The notes: generated by a model from the sequence alone, not told the origin. 64,000 nt of DNA from Sarocladium kiliense (GCA_030734395.1 JAUZTG010000048.1:1-64000); one strand, 5' to 3'; positions 22,367 through 33,841 are shown, counted from the stretch's first letter. Made by a program: numbers and translations.

Positions 22367-22838
22367 ATGTCGACTGAGAAGCTGATCCGCATTACAACAC
22401 TCATCCCACGAAAGAAAGGCATGTCCCAAACGGACTTCTACAAACATTGGACGACGGTGCATGGTCCTATGGTCCTGGACTTCATGATGCGTCACGGGGT
22501 AATTGAGTATCGCCAGGTATGGATGTATCTACCAGCGTAGCACGTGCCTCACTGACTGACAATAGTATCACACGCCGCCAGAAATGAAGGCATTGGGAGA
22601 AAATATGGCGAAGGCGGCTGGTCGGCCGATGCTCGAGTATGATGGCATCAGTGACGCGTATGTAAAGGATTTCAAGACATTCGAAGATGCGTTCAAAGAT
22701 CCGGAGTATGCTGAGAAGATCCGCCCGGATGAACTAGCCTTCATCGATGTCCAAAACATTCAAATGACAATTGGATTCGACTACTGGGTGGTGGAAGATG
22801 GCAGGCCCGTCATAGAGCACGCACGAACCTTTACCTAG
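22367..22838 (+). CDS. EthD-domain protein
   Basis: Two exons (22367-22516, 22566-22838) encode 140 residues. The N-terminus KLIRITTLIPRKKGMS followed by FYKHWTTVHGP near residue 27 is the hallmark of EthD/dimeric alpha-beta-barrel proteins. The C-terminal half has FKTFEDAFKDPEY, as in fungal members that occur beside polyketide and aromatic pathways as decarboxylases or dehydratases. There is no signal peptide. Its position, divergent from the alcohol dehydrogenase, links it to the surrounding group. Catalytic activity cannot be assigned from sequence alone. Confidence 0.82.
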
Positions 22839-23312
22839 ACATTCTGAAACGAAAATTAAGGGATACGCTACTGGCAACCTTATTGATCCCGACTCCGCTG
22901 GCTCTAGATGGTGTTCTGCTCGTTGATTCGCGGAGGAATTCGGCTCCCACGCCGTTGCTTTGCTTGCCACCCCTCGGTGCGTCTCAGGGTCCTCCGAGGG
23001 AATAGCTATCTTGCATAATTGTCTGAGCTGTTCTTGGCATATGTTTATTAACCTACCTAATCGGAGGCTTATGCTCCGCCCAAGCCATGGCGCCTCGACG
23101 CGACCGAATAAGACTTCGAGTGTGCAGATCGATCTTCAACCTCCAAGCATGGAGGCGAAACCCCCTTGGCTTCTTACCCCAGATGCGAAACAATTGCCGA
23201 TATTTCATTTCCTTAAGCCGGAAATTGCAATTCGCGCTTCGCCTTTAAATTGTTCAAGTCGTCCCGGTGTCGACTAACCGGTGTCTTTCTATCATCGAGC
23301 ATCTCCCTCAGC
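22839..23312. other. Intergenic, no gene
   Basis: 3' flank of the EthD-like gene and promoter and leader of the secreted beta-helix gene. No supported feature. Confidence 0.4.
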
Positions 23313-24389
23313 ATGGCATTCTCTCAGAAATTTCTAAAGCTCGTCGCTGCTACGTTGGCCCTGGCTCCTGTAGCCACTGCTCAGTGCGGTGCTGGATCTC
23401 CAGATGCTACCATCACGGGTGGAGGTGGTTCCTTCAGCGCCAATGTAGGCGGTTCAACCGTGTACACGGGTTCTGACTACCGCCTTGCCATCCAGACCGC
23501 TCTTGACTCCATCGGTCCAGGCCAGCGGGTTTCTGTCCTCGCAGGTGGCTCTATTGGGGAGGGCACCATCTCTATTGGAAGCGGCATCACATTCGAGAGT
23601 TGCGAGCCAATCGACACGGCCTGGCGAAATGGTCGCGGTGCAATCGAGTCTTTCAATACAGAGGGTGTCCAGATACCATATCTCACCATGACCGGCGGAC
23701 CGTATTTCGGAATGCGATTCTATGGAGTTCGCGGGTTATCCCTAGGACAGATTACTATGAACCTGCAGACAGGTCTGGGCATACGGTTCGACCGCGATGG
23801 TGCACCGAACTACGATGTCACTATCGATTCAGTCACAGTCACAGGCGCTGGCAGTCACGCCGTTGAGCTTTGGAACATCGACGGCCTGATCATCAACCAA
23901 GTCATTGCTCGAAACGTTGGGGAGTGTGGCCTCCTTATTCAGGCTACGAGAAACGCACGTGTCGGTCTGGTTGATGGCGACAATGTTGCCGCAGGCAACG
24001 GCTACGCCACTTTCCGCATGGCCAACAACAATGGACAGCTTGAAGATGGAAGCTACGGAACCAACATATTTGTCGACCGCGTGATTTCACGCGGCGGAGG
24101 CCGTGGCATTTTTTGTGTCTCACAGTCCGGTGGCGTCGATATCGGAAACATCGACCTCGCAAACAATGGCAACAATGCGATCTTGATTGAGAATTGCTAT
24201 GGAGTCAGGATCCTCGGCGGCAGTGTCAATGGAGGTGGCGAGGTGCGGCTTGCTGCTCGCGCCGAGTTTCCTAACAATCGCGATATCTCCATCGTGGCCC
24301 AAGTAAATGGGAACACAGTACGAGAGCAGCCTTGCGGTGAAAATGTCAATTGGTCCATCTCAGGGAATGCTGCCATGAACGTGTGCTGA
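23313..24389 (+). CDS. Secreted right-handed beta-helix protein (pectate-lyase-fold)
   Basis: Single exon, 358 residues from the ATG at 23313. A signal peptide of about 20 residues ends ATAQC. The rest is a repetitive series of short beta-strand rungs rich in Gly, Asn, Ile and Val (for example ITMNLQTGLGIRFD, VTIDSVTVTGAGSHAVELWN, ILGGSVNG), as in the pectate-lyase/right-handed beta-helix superfamily. Cysteines at both ends probably close the helix. Fungal members are often pectinolytic or glycan-binding, but no catalytic Asp/Arg set was recognised, so the substrate is open. It may provide extracellular release of plant aromatics for neighbouring enzymes (speculative). Confidence 0.75.
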   Translation: MAFSQKFLKLVAATLALAPVATAQCGAGSPDATITGGGGSFSANVGGSTVYTGSDYRLAIQTALDSIGPGQRVSVLAGGSIGEGTISIGSGITFESCEPIDTAWRNGRGAIESFNTEGVQIPYLTMTGGPYFGMRFYGVRGLSLGQITMNLQTGLGIRFDRDGAPNYDVTIDSVTVTGAGSHAVELWNIDGLIINQVIARNVGECGLLIQATRNARVGLVDGDNVAAGNGYATFRMANNNGQLEDGSYGTNIFVDRVISRGGGRGIFCVSQSGGVDIGNIDLANNGNNAILIENCYGVRILGGSVNGGGEVRLAARAEFPNNRDISIVAQVNGNTVREQPCGENVNWSISGNAAMNVC

Positions 24390-24514
24390 GTGAGCACCTT
24401 ATAGCTGCGCGGTCCAGCGAGTTTGACAGTTAGATAGCTAAGTAGTATGTTTGAGCCCTGACAATGGCCCATGGATTCCGCCGTTTTCACATGTAGCTCG
24501 TCGCTTTGGGGTGT

Positions 24515-26513
24515 TTAGTATTCGAAGCGCCATCTTGGATCAGAGTCTCCTGGCCAGCCATCAATCTCGCCGATTGTCTGAGCATCTTCAGTTGTGACGG
24601 CTTCTTTACGCTGATTCTCTCGTTTGAGAACCCACCGCAACGTGATGCAAAGCAGAACATTGGCTACTAAGTAGCCCAATGCAAAAGAGTGTCCTACAAT
24701 GAAGCGGGGGCCGTCATTCGCTCGATATAGCTGTGTTCCCAAAACCGCCCCTAGGTTTCCGATGGTGATTTGCATCGCATTACCAACGGCCCGCTTTGTT
24801 TGACCAGAGATATTAATAGCAGGCCAGGAGAGTACGAGTGCCGTCGCTGGATAGATTCCGCCAGCAGCAAAAAAGGTTCCGGCATACGAGACACCTGGTC
24901 TCGCGATAGGGTCTTTGTTGGTCAGTAGGATGATGTACCCGATGGCAGCAAAAAGAGCCGAACCCCCGATGAACAAAGCCCTCTGTCCCTGTTTTTCTGA
25001 GATGACAGCGATGGACAACGTGGTTATGAAGGCGAAGGCGTACGGTGGGATGGTAAGAAGCTGGGCTACAGCAGCTGTGTAGCCAAGGTCTCGAATGATG
25101 GTGGGCTTTGGTTATTGTCAGTGGCCATCCAAGAGTGCAGGAGAGGAGGAACGTACGAGGAAGAGCGAGAGCGTGTAAAGGGGCAAACTCATTGTGTGGA
25201 AGCCAATACCGTACAGCCAGCACTTGGGATCTTTTAATGCGGAGAGTACATTGCTCCAGGTAAATCGCTCGTCGTGCGTCGCATCGCTATCGGCTGCCAG
25301 CCGCTGGTGAATGAAGCTGCGTTCCGCTGGTGTGAGAAATGTGGCGGTATCAGGATAGTTCTGAATGAACCAATATGCTGCCACAGCAATGACAACCGTT
25401 GCAATTCCCTCCTGGCAATTCTTTAGTTTCGTTCCCATCTGATGATCTTCGGAATCCTTACCAATATGAATATCCATCTCCAACTGTTATCCCACACTGT
25501 TCCTCTCATGTGGCCAATGCCCTGCCAAGTGTCAGTAGATCGCCTTTTGAACGTCGTCAGGTAGTTTACCCAAGCTAAGATGCCACCAAACGCGCCCGCC
25601 AACGAGGCAGCGCTGAAGAAGAGCGATATGCGATACTGTCTTTCTCTCCTCTTATACCACATCGAAAAGTAGAAGACGACGCCGGGGAAAAGTCCTGAAC
25701 GTGTTAGACATGATGAGCTGAATTTGCCAATGCATAGGTGCAGGGTGAAAGAAGCTGTGAAGGGACTCATGCTGGACACCGTCGGGGAAATAAAGAAGAT
25801 ACAGCTCCTAACTATCGGAAGATGTGGAAATATTGATCAAGATGAGTGGGAGAGGAAATAAGAACTTCGACAGTTGTGAGGCTCAGAAAGACACGATTTT
25901 CGAAATTAATGCATACCTGACTCCGTGACGCCCAGGAAGAAGCGAGCGACGAAAAAGCCAGCCATGTTGTGGCATACGCCCATCAAAGTCGCGACAACTC
26001 CCCATGCAATCGTCAAGGTCGGGAGCCAAAATCGCGGGGTGGTTCTTTTGAGGATGATGTTACAAGGAATCTGTGTAAAATCAGCTCTACACGGGGTGAG
26101 GCGGAGATCATTTAGAGTGTTACCTCGAAGAGCACATATCCGATGAAGTATAGTGTAAGTCCGGTGAGGTACTCATTACCAGCTGTATTTTAAACCCGTC
26201 AGAAGACGCATAATTTGTCAAGGATGCAGCTCTTTCACGCACTCATATCCAAGTCATCCGTGAGGCCTTCGATCCGAGCGTTTCCCACTGCCATTTATCA
26301 GTAATACCGCCCTCTACAGGTGAAACTGACAACAGTCATACCATTGGATCGGTCCAGAAATGATAGGAGGTAAAGGACTCCAACAGCTGGAAGGAGATAT
26401 GCGTCAATTTTCCGCAGCAAAGCCTTCTCGTTCACCTCAACCGCTGTGGCCGACGCGGCCGGTGAAGTTTTTCCTTCATCGGACCTATCTTTGGTAATCA
26501 AATCTGTTGACAT
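24515..26513 (-). CDS. MFS transporter, anion:cation symporter (Dal5-like) family
   Basis: Eight exons (26513-26342, 26287-26243, 26182-26124, 26070-25917, 25694-25570, 25521-25462, 25411-25157, 25105-24515) give 486 residues, all phases consistent. A cytosolic N-terminus is followed by LLRKIDAYLLPAVGVLYLLSFLDRSN, the usual first segment of allantoate/nicotinate-type permeases. FFVARFFLGVTESG and SWRWIFILEG motifs come next, then a central loop near residue 210 and six more membrane segments. The family carries carboxylates and vitamins across the plasma membrane. At the edge of the ligase/dehydrogenase group it is a candidate aromatic-acid importer (inference). The C-terminus is acidic and cytosolic. 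Confidence 0.88.
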
Positions 26514-28050
26514 TTTGCAGGATAGAAAAAGCGCCTTCCCGTGGATGTCAGTGTCGCAAGCCCAATCTGCTTGTGCGTCTTGGCTATAGATAGATATGCG
26601 CCTGCCAGCAGCACGCTATGCTCAGCGCTTCCGATCAGCATTATGAAACTTCGACTTAGAACCGATCTGGCAGGTCTTCCCAACCCACAGTGTGATGCCA
26701 TTGGCTTATCCCTCGTCGCCATGTTGGAGCAGGATTGCGCCATCGGCAACATCAAGTGGTGACGTCGCCACGAGGACAACCTTGTTCAGCGCGTAATAGG
26801 GCCTGAACGAAAACAACATAGTAGATTTATGTTGACTCGTTTTGAGGCGGCTCAATGTATCTCGAGTAGGGAGCGACTACATGTTGAACTACCAGAATGT
26901 GGTGCACTTTCACTCTCAGAACCACTGGCAGGGTGTCCACCAACCTGACCTCGCGTGTTTATTTACCTACCCTGTGACAGGGCAAATGCACAAAGAATCA
27001 GCTCGACTTCAACCTAAGGTCAAATAAAGACGAGTTTCAGGTAGGTAGGTGAATGGTGTGTCATCAGAAAATTCTTTCATGATTTTGCGGTGCTGGTTCT
27101 GGATGGATTTCGACATGAAGCAAAACTGAAGTAACCCAGCAAAGATGTTTCCATACCCTTAATGACACACAGTTCCTACGTCCTAGACTTGCCAACATCT
27201 TCATGAAGTGCTCATCCTATTGTTGGTATGAGCTAGACAATCGTCTCTGTTCGGCTGCCGATATTTACTGAACTGGTTGTACAGCTCATGTCGCACCTGG
27301 TAGGTCAGGCATACATCTCTGTGTTGCCTACATTCAACCTGTAGCATTTCAATCTGATTTGAGATAATATTCACTCCGACGCCATGGGGAGGACGCAGAC
27401 GAGGTCGCTTTTCCATGGACCTTATAGAGGGCCGCAGCTACTCAGCTAAGCAACCTTGCTGACGTGTCCAATTCTTCTAAGAGAGGACAATTACCCCAAT
27501 CAACCACGTTTATACAGGAAGGCTTCTCACGGTTGCACCTCCACTGCCGATTGTGTTGTTGATAGCGAATTCGTGCAATCATTTGATCATAGACCCTTGC
27601 GCAGTGCTTCCCAGGCAGCTCGAAGCCTTGCCCCAGCAGAAGTCATACTTTTCTTCCCAGTTTTGCGCACCGTGGTTCAATCAAGTTCAGCGCTTCAGAA
27701 GCTGTAGACCGGAGTGAGTGTCTGCAGCAGTGGAGTGGACTTGACATATGTTATGGAAGAATTCGCCGGCACAGCGATGGGGTGTATCGACAGAACCGTC
27801 ACAAGTTGGGGATTCCCTGGCTGCCGCTAGAGTTAGCCAGGCCACGACTCTGCGCTGCGTCTCGAGAATGGCACACATGTCTCGATGATGTCTCTGGAAC
27901 TTGATTGCTCTTCAATTCGCCTTCCACTGTTCTATGGTTGGGTATCTCGATAGGTGGTTTGCAGTGCTCATCTGCCGGAGCAGCACACCGTATTATACAA
28001 TGTTGTACATGCACAGAGATATGAATCTGTAATGAGGTAATTGACGGGCC
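26514..28050. other. Intergenic, no supported gene
   Basis: About 1.5 kb with only short frames and no domain. A few CTACCTACC/GGTAGGTAGG runs (near 26965 and 27040) are seen. It separates the accessory group from conserved genes. Confidence 0.4.
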
Positions 28051-28518
28051 TTACTGAAGCCGGATCATGCCAGAGAGGCGCTTTCCGAGGCGCTCGTACC
28101 ACGTCCGTTTCGGTGCTTCTTCGATCTCCCTCACAAGGTCATCGAAGTATGTTGGTTGGCTCTTCGGTTTCAGCATTTTTTCGCCAAGTCGATACTGGGG
28201 GTCGTTAGCTAGCGTTCATGATGTAGCATTCCAAGGGATCGCCTTCGTACTCGATTCATGAACTTGTCTTGGACGAGAAACTGTAATGCTCGGGCTTTGA
28301 GCACCTCCTCTGACTCCATCGATGGCTTGTAGTGTTGGTAGCGACTCTGTACGGCCTGCTGGACTGCATCTTGGAATTGATAATCGGGGCGCAATTCCTG
28401 CTTTGGCCATTTCGAGAAGACCGTCGCGTAGATCCGTTGCTGCAAAAAATTAGTCGAGGAGAGAATAGTCTCAACCCATCCGACGTGATTGAGAACTTAC
28501 GGATAATGGGCGGGACAT
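28051..28518 (-). CDS. Complex III assembly factor, UQCC2/Cbp6-like
   Basis: Three exons (28518-28501, 28439-28251, 28194-28051) give 116 residues. The first exon codes only MSRPLS. The sequence MSRPLSQRIYATVFSKWP and the C-terminal segment TYFDDLVREIEEAPKRTWYERL resemble the fungal UQCC2/Cbp6 family, small mitochondrial proteins needed to translate and stabilise cytochrome b during bc1 complex assembly. The N-terminus is basic and lacks acidic residues, fitting import. Donors GTAAGT and GTACGA and acceptors TGCAG and CCCAG support the structure. Family assignment is by eye on a short protein, so moderately sure. Confidence 0.65.
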
Positions 28519-29053
28519 TTTGGCTGTTGGATGTTGGAAGAGACAACTTTAGCCTCGCCACGAGATGTATAAGGTTATCAAGTTTCGTCCTGCGAGCGCG
28601 TCATCGAGTTGTCTAAAACCAGCATCGATATCGTAAAGCCTCGCCGCGAGATGTCGCGGATGGGTCGGATTGATTAAGTAATGGGTCACGCAGACGCCAC
28701 ATGTGGCTAGCAGTAGCCAAGACCCTTCTGGCCTGAGGCCTCCACTCCTCAAGACGTGGCGATGGTCCCTGGTGTTCTATCACCTTCCTGTTGGCTATTT
28801 GTTCCTCACCATCTCCTGCATATCGTTCTTGCGTGCGTACCATCACCAGTATTGTCCTTGTGACAAGTCGCGACGGTCTTCCAGACCATCTCGTGTTCTT
28901 GAGGATTTCTTTTCCTCCCAAGCGTCTCCCGACGTTGACCCCCTGTGACCAACACTTCGGAGAGCCAATACCGCCGAGTGTTGATCGGTTCTGCGACGCC
29001 TTCTTTGTAGACGTCACTTCACTTTCTTAGTCGATCAGCCTTCCATTCAAGCT
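28519..29053. other. Divergent promoter region of the UQCC2-like and Bsd2-like genes
   Basis: Contains a CCACATGTGG palindrome near 28692 and a GACGTCAC (CRE-like) site near 29010, close to the Bsd2-like start. No coding frame is supported. Confidence 0.35.
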
Positions 29054-30195
29054 ATGGCTGGCGGTTATGAAAGGGTACGTTCTTGCTGCTTCGAAATCAT
29101 TCGTGGCTTCCTGTTAACATGACCTTCATCATAGGTTAACGCCCAAGATGACGACGACTCTGTGTCCCCGATTGAGCCTCGATCCTTACGCGCCGCCCCG
29201 AGCTCGCCGCCCCCTTCTTTCCATTCTCGAGCATCATCGCCGAACCGCGGTCGACAAGTCGATTCAACTCTAGCCGACGCTTTCGATGACCCAGACGAGT
29301 CAAGCGACGATGAAGGAGACGATAGGCAACGACTTGTTAGGCGGACCTCGGGTCCATCGCCAGGGACGCCTTCCGACACACCACACATCATGAATGCAGC
29401 CACCGGCACATCACTATCCCAAAACATGCCAACGCCAGCCACCCCTGCAGCACGTCAACAACGGGTCATGGGTGGCGGTGTGGGAAGTGACGGTGTTTTT
29501 GCCAACATGTCTGCTCGACCCGAAAGGGTTGAATCTGAGAAGGAGGAAATGCCACCAGTAAGCGCCTCTCTCACTCTCCTTGTCAAATAATCTTTGCGTG
29601 CCCTTGAAGCTGAACTGCCGTCTAGACATATGAACAGGCTGCTGCGGATGCTGCGCCACCGTACTGGGAGACAACAATCTTGGCCCCCGGTATGGGCGGC
29701 CCGGATGATGTCTATGTCGAAGGGATGCCTGTTGGCTCTGTTTTCTCCTTCATTTGGAACTGCATGATCTCCACGTCGTTCCAATTTGTCGGTTTCCTTC
29801 TCACCTATCTGCTGCACTCGTCTCATGCAGCAAAGAATGGCTCTCGCGCAGGCCTGGGCATCACTTGCATCCAGTATGGATTCTTCATGAAGGGTGCGAC
29901 AGACGGCGATCCTCCCGTGATGAGCGGTCCAGATGGCTACGCGGACCCGCCAGACCCGAATTCACACGATTTCGACGCCGGCGATGTCACTGAAGGTGGT
30001 GGCAGCATTGGGGACATAGGGATGAGTGATTGGATGGGTTATATCCTGATGGTAGCTGGTTGGTTCCTCCTCATTAAGAGTATCGCCGAGTTCCTCATAG
30101 CACGCAGGCACGAGCAGCTGGTCCTGCAAAGCCCTGACCGGGGCCTAGGAGTGCCCATCATTGCAGAAGGGGAGAGTTCAGAGAGAGTCGTATGA
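29054..30195 (+). CDS. Bsd2/NDFIP-type ubiquitin-ligase adaptor (metal transporter sorting)
   Basis: Three exons (29054-29074, 29135-29557, 29626-30195) give 337 residues. A long Ser/Pro-rich, acidic cytosolic N-terminus (about 1-150) ends in a PPTY motif formed exactly across the second splice junction. Then come three hydrophobic segments (SVFSFIWNCMISTSFQFVGFLLTYLL, the LGITCIQYGFFMKG segment, and MGYILMVAGWFLLIKSIAEFLI), the topology of Bsd2 and human NDFIP1/2. These endosomal/Golgi proteins recruit Rsp5/Nedd4 ligases through PY motifs to send metal transporters and other membrane proteins to the vacuole. The N-terminus of MAGGYERV is short before the first intron. Confidence 0.85.
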
Positions 30196-30792
30196 CCATT
30201 GAAGAGGTTCACCGATTGTATCTTTGCCGCACCTGGTTCTGCGCTCACACGCGCCAGCTGTTGCTGACTGCTGGAGTGTCAGACAGGAGACCATTTATAC
30301 CTGCATGTTTGAGTGGGAGAGCGGAGTTCTGGCGTTTGCCTACATACCTACCACCTCAATTTAATTTATCTACGACTTGAGCCAGCGTTTGCATCGATCG
30401 GAATAGAACGGCTAACTGGTCATCAAATGAATCTCCAACGCATGCGCTTATGCCCATACCCTCCAGCATCAATCATCTGTGCTAGTGCCAATCGACCCAC
30501 CTCGACCTTAAAGAGAATTAGCACGTGAAGCAAGTATGACGTCCCACCAACCCCCACAGGCGGGCCGTAGTGTAATTATCAAGTACGCTTCAGTGACAAC
30601 TCCGCACTGTCAACGCCGCAGCTATGTACAGAGATCTTGATACCGTCATCATACAGTCGGATTTTCCGGTCCTTAGTTCTTTGAATGATAAAGTCTTCCA
30701 TTAAGAACCTGACGCTGGTCAATATTCGGTACCAGCAGCCCTCTCGCCGAGCGCAAGATTCCTTCCGTTGCCTTCACCAAACTCGCCTCGTC
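30196..30792. other. Intergenic, no gene
   Basis: 3' flank of the Bsd2-like gene and promoter of the methyltransferase gene. No feature is supported. Confidence 0.4.
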
Positions 30793-31646
30793 ATGGCATG
30801 GCGATGCTCGGGCGAGACCAATGCGGCCTTGGTCAACAACATGGCCAGAAATGGTCTGATTACTGATGAACGTGTCAAAAGCGCTTTCTATAAGGTTTGT
30901 CGCATGTAGGCCACGGCGTCAGTCGGGATTTGTGCAACAAGCCTAACTCTTGCGTCCCAGGTTGACCGTGGACACTACGCACCAGCCAGTCCGTACGAGG
31001 ATTCGCCACAATCGATTGGATATGGCGCAACTATCTCAGCACCTCACATGCATGCTGCCGCCATAGAACATATGCTTCCTTACTTGCTTCCAACGAGTAG
31101 TTCTCCCACTCGTCGTATTCTTGACGTTGGCTCTGGCTCAGGATACCTTACACATATTTTTGCGGAGCTCGCCGGCCAAGATAGCCTCGTGGTAGGACTC
31201 GAGCATATTCAGGAACTACGGGATCTTGGGGCTTCAAACATGGAGCGCAGTGAAGACGGGAAACGATTGCTAGCTGAACAGCGAGTCAAGTTTTGCCTTG
31301 GTGATGGGAGACTCGGTTGGGTTGAGTCACGTACAAGTAGCAACGCAGATGGCGCGGGCTTCTGGGATGCTATTCATGTCGGTGCTTCGGCAAAGGAAGT
31401 TCATCCTGAACTGATCAGACAGCTCAGATCTCCTGGCTGGTAAGTCTGCCAACGCTGTATTGACCGATCATCAGCGGAACATACTGAATACTGAATTCGT
31501 GTAGCATATTCATGCCTGTTGACGATGATCATTTTGGGGATTCACAACATGTCTGGAAGATTGAGAAGAACGAATACGGTCAAGTAACCCGCGAATGTCT
31601 CTTCGGCGTAAGATATGTTCCATTGACGGATGCTCCTCGCCGTTGA
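30793..31646 (+). CDS. Protein-L-isoaspartate O-methyltransferase
   Basis: Three exons (30793-30894, 30961-31439, 31505-31646) give 240 residues, the usual length. The N-terminal helix with NAALVNNMARNGLI, the active-site region YGATISAPHMHA near residue 78, the SAM-binding LDVGSGSGYLT near 101 and the C-terminal MPVDDD segment match PIMT enzymes. These repair isomerised Asp/Asn residues in aged proteins by methylating isoaspartate with S-adenosylmethionine. The last intron splits a Cys codon. A cytosolic housekeeping function is expected. Confidence 0.93.
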
Positions 31647-31908
31647 GATATACATTGGTCATCCCGGACCGCCCAGTCGATGAAGCTGGAGGTTCTACAC
31701 TGAGGCAACAGTTCTTCCAGATACATGAGGTATCAAGGCACGAGAATTTTGAAGATAGATGCTTTGATTCCTGACTAATGAGTGTCCGAACCCAGCCGAG
31801 ACGGTTTACAAAGATTGATCAAACTTCTAACGCCAGAACAAACGCCGATTCATATGCCGCATAGCCCAGTCCTTTAAAACCAACCCGAACTCCCGAGAAA
31901 ACAAATCA

Positions 31909-32943
31909 TTAGAAAGCCAAGAGAACAATGGCAGCGCCCATAATCGTCAGCATCTCAATCGTTGTTGCACGTCCCTGCCGAGCTTCACTGACGCTGACTG
32001 GCAGATCAGAGACCTCCGGCTTGGGCTCCGGAGGAGATGGCGGAGCGTCGATTGGCGCAGTGGTGGGCACGACTGATGCGGGCATCAAGGTGGTCGGGCC
32101 ATTGCACCCACCGGGGCACACAGGAGATGGAGTCGGGGTTGGAGCTACTTCTGGGGGCGGTGGCGCCACACATCCCTCCGGGCAAGCGGGCAAGCATTGA
32201 CCGTCCGCACAAGGAGGGCAGCCTTCAGGCGGGCAGGGACGGCATCCCTCAGCCGGACAGGGCACGGGGACCTTGTTGAAAACCGGCGCGCATCCTTCCG
32301 GTGGGCAAGGAGGCTCGGGGACTGGAGTTGCAGAAGGAGCAGGAATTGGTGTGGGGACGGGAGAGGGCTGACATCCTTCTGGAGGACAGACGGGAACTGG
32401 GAGCTTGTTCGCGGCACGGAGCGGACAATCCTCCTTCTCTGGTGGGCAAGAGTAAATGGTTTCGACGATAACAGGTGCCTCTGCAGCCTTGTTAAGTGCG
32501 GCCGCATCCCCCTCATGGCAGTCGTCCATAACTTCGCCGGGACCTTCAGCGCCGCTGTCTTCACCAGCCTTCTTGTACAAGCTGAATAGCTGGAAGCCGA
32601 CCTGGTCGCCCTCACCGGAGCCACCGCATCGACCAGCATCTGGGTTGTCGGGAATGCAGAGCACGGAACAAGCCGCTTCGTCGAGAATTTTGAATGTGAC
32701 CTCAGGCGCCTGGGATGGCACATCGCAGCGGCAACCGCCTCCAAGGGCAGCATAGGAAGCCTTGCCAGCGCAAGCTGCTTGACATTCCTGTGGCGTGAAT
32801 GGCTGGAAGAAGTCGATGTTCAGGCCGAAAAGCTGCGGATCAGCCTCCACGCAGCCCACATATTCGAAGCCGGAGCTGGCGAGGTTGGCCTGTGCAGTTA
32901 CGGTGACGGCCAGGAGGCCCATACCGAGAACGTGTCGTGACAT
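31909..32943 (-). CDS. Secreted WSC-domain protein with Pro/Cys repeat stalk, probably GPI-anchored
   Basis: Single exon, 344 residues from the ATG at 32943. A signal peptide is followed by a WSC-like cysteine domain (about residues 25-120: YVGCVEAD, TPQECQAACAG, GGGCRCD, ACSVLCIPDN, RCGG). A Pro-rich stalk then carries six imperfect C-P-(P/A)-E-G-C units (about residues 195-285). A Ser/Thr/Pro region and a hydrophobic tail (MLTIMGAAIVLLAF) follow, fitting a GPI-anchor signal. WSC domains bind glycans and sense wall stress. The regular Cys-xxEG-Cys stalk is unusual and may form a disulfide-braced rod. No enzymatic domain is seen. Confidence 0.75.
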   Translation of the reverse strand: MSRHVLGMGLLAVTVTAQANLASSGFEYVGCVEADPQLFGLNIDFFQPFTPQECQAACAGKASYAALGGGCRCDVPSQAPEVTFKILDEAACSVLCIPDNPDAGRCGGSGEGDQVGFQLFSLYKKAGEDSGAEGPGEVMDDCHEGDAAALNKAAEAPVIVETIYSCPPEKEDCPLRAANKLPVPVCPPEGCQPSPVPTPIPAPSATPVPEPPCPPEGCAPVFNKVPVPCPAEGCRPCPPEGCPPCADGQCLPACPEGCVAPPPPEVAPTPTPSPVCPGGCNGPTTLMPASVVPTTAPIDAPPSPPEPKPEVSDLPVSVSEARQGRATTIEMLTIMGAAIVLLAF

Positions 32944-33841
32944 GGCTCGCTTGTACGCCAGTAGTAGGAGCAGCTTAAGTAGGTAATGCAGGTCGTGAAA
33001 ATGTTCTGTATGTGGATGGTTCGGGGATGTGTGCTGAGAGTGTGAAATATTGATGATCTGCTTCAAGTGCCAGCTTGGGCTCATGGCCTGTCTTTAATAG
33101 ACTTGAGATCGCTCATCCAGCCCCTCACCTCGTCCTCACAATCTCACAATGGCACGGGCTCGACGTCACCAACATTACGATAAGATCGAGGAATCCCCAA
33201 AGAGCATACATGCCGTCTGGAATGCGCATTGTTTGCCCGAGGACTACCACGCTCACTCATGAGACTGGCCATGACCTGGTATGTTTTGCCTTCGGGCGGA
33301 TCATAATAGGCCGCTGAAGCGATGTACAAAGGCGCGGCTGTGGCTGGTTGGACTTCTCAACGCCCCGCGATGTCTCAAAGATCAGCCTTCTAGAGGCTGG
33401 TTTGCGCAGACAGAGCTGGGATTGTCTCAGATGGCACTTGCGGGTCGCGTTGACTGGCATGTGCGTATCACTAGTACGCGTTTTTCTTCCTCGGCTGGGA
33501 AGAATCTCGACGTTCCTCTATTGTTTATTTTAATTGTTAGGCTAAGCGGCAATCAACCCCCCCCATTCTTTGAGCCGGCAGCCCGCATCCAGGAAGACAC
33601 CAGACCAGCCACATTGACAACTGCTTGGCGCTTTGCTCTGGTTTCGTACCAGCTGAGGATTTAGCAATGTCTTTTATGGGAGCCACTGAGAGTTATTCAA
33701 CAAGACATCGAAATGATTGCCATTCCCTTATGAGGTTCATGCAGTTGTTTGAAGTCGAGGCTTGACATAGTCAGCCACGTCTATCAATTTGTCAACTTAA
33801 TACTCCGTACAAGCCCCTGGTGGGGTAGATTCCAGGGCTGG
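32944..33841. other. Intergenic, no gene
   Basis: Promoter and leader of the WSC-domain gene and 3' flank of the tandem-repeat secreted protein gene. Open frames lack domains. Confidence 0.4.
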
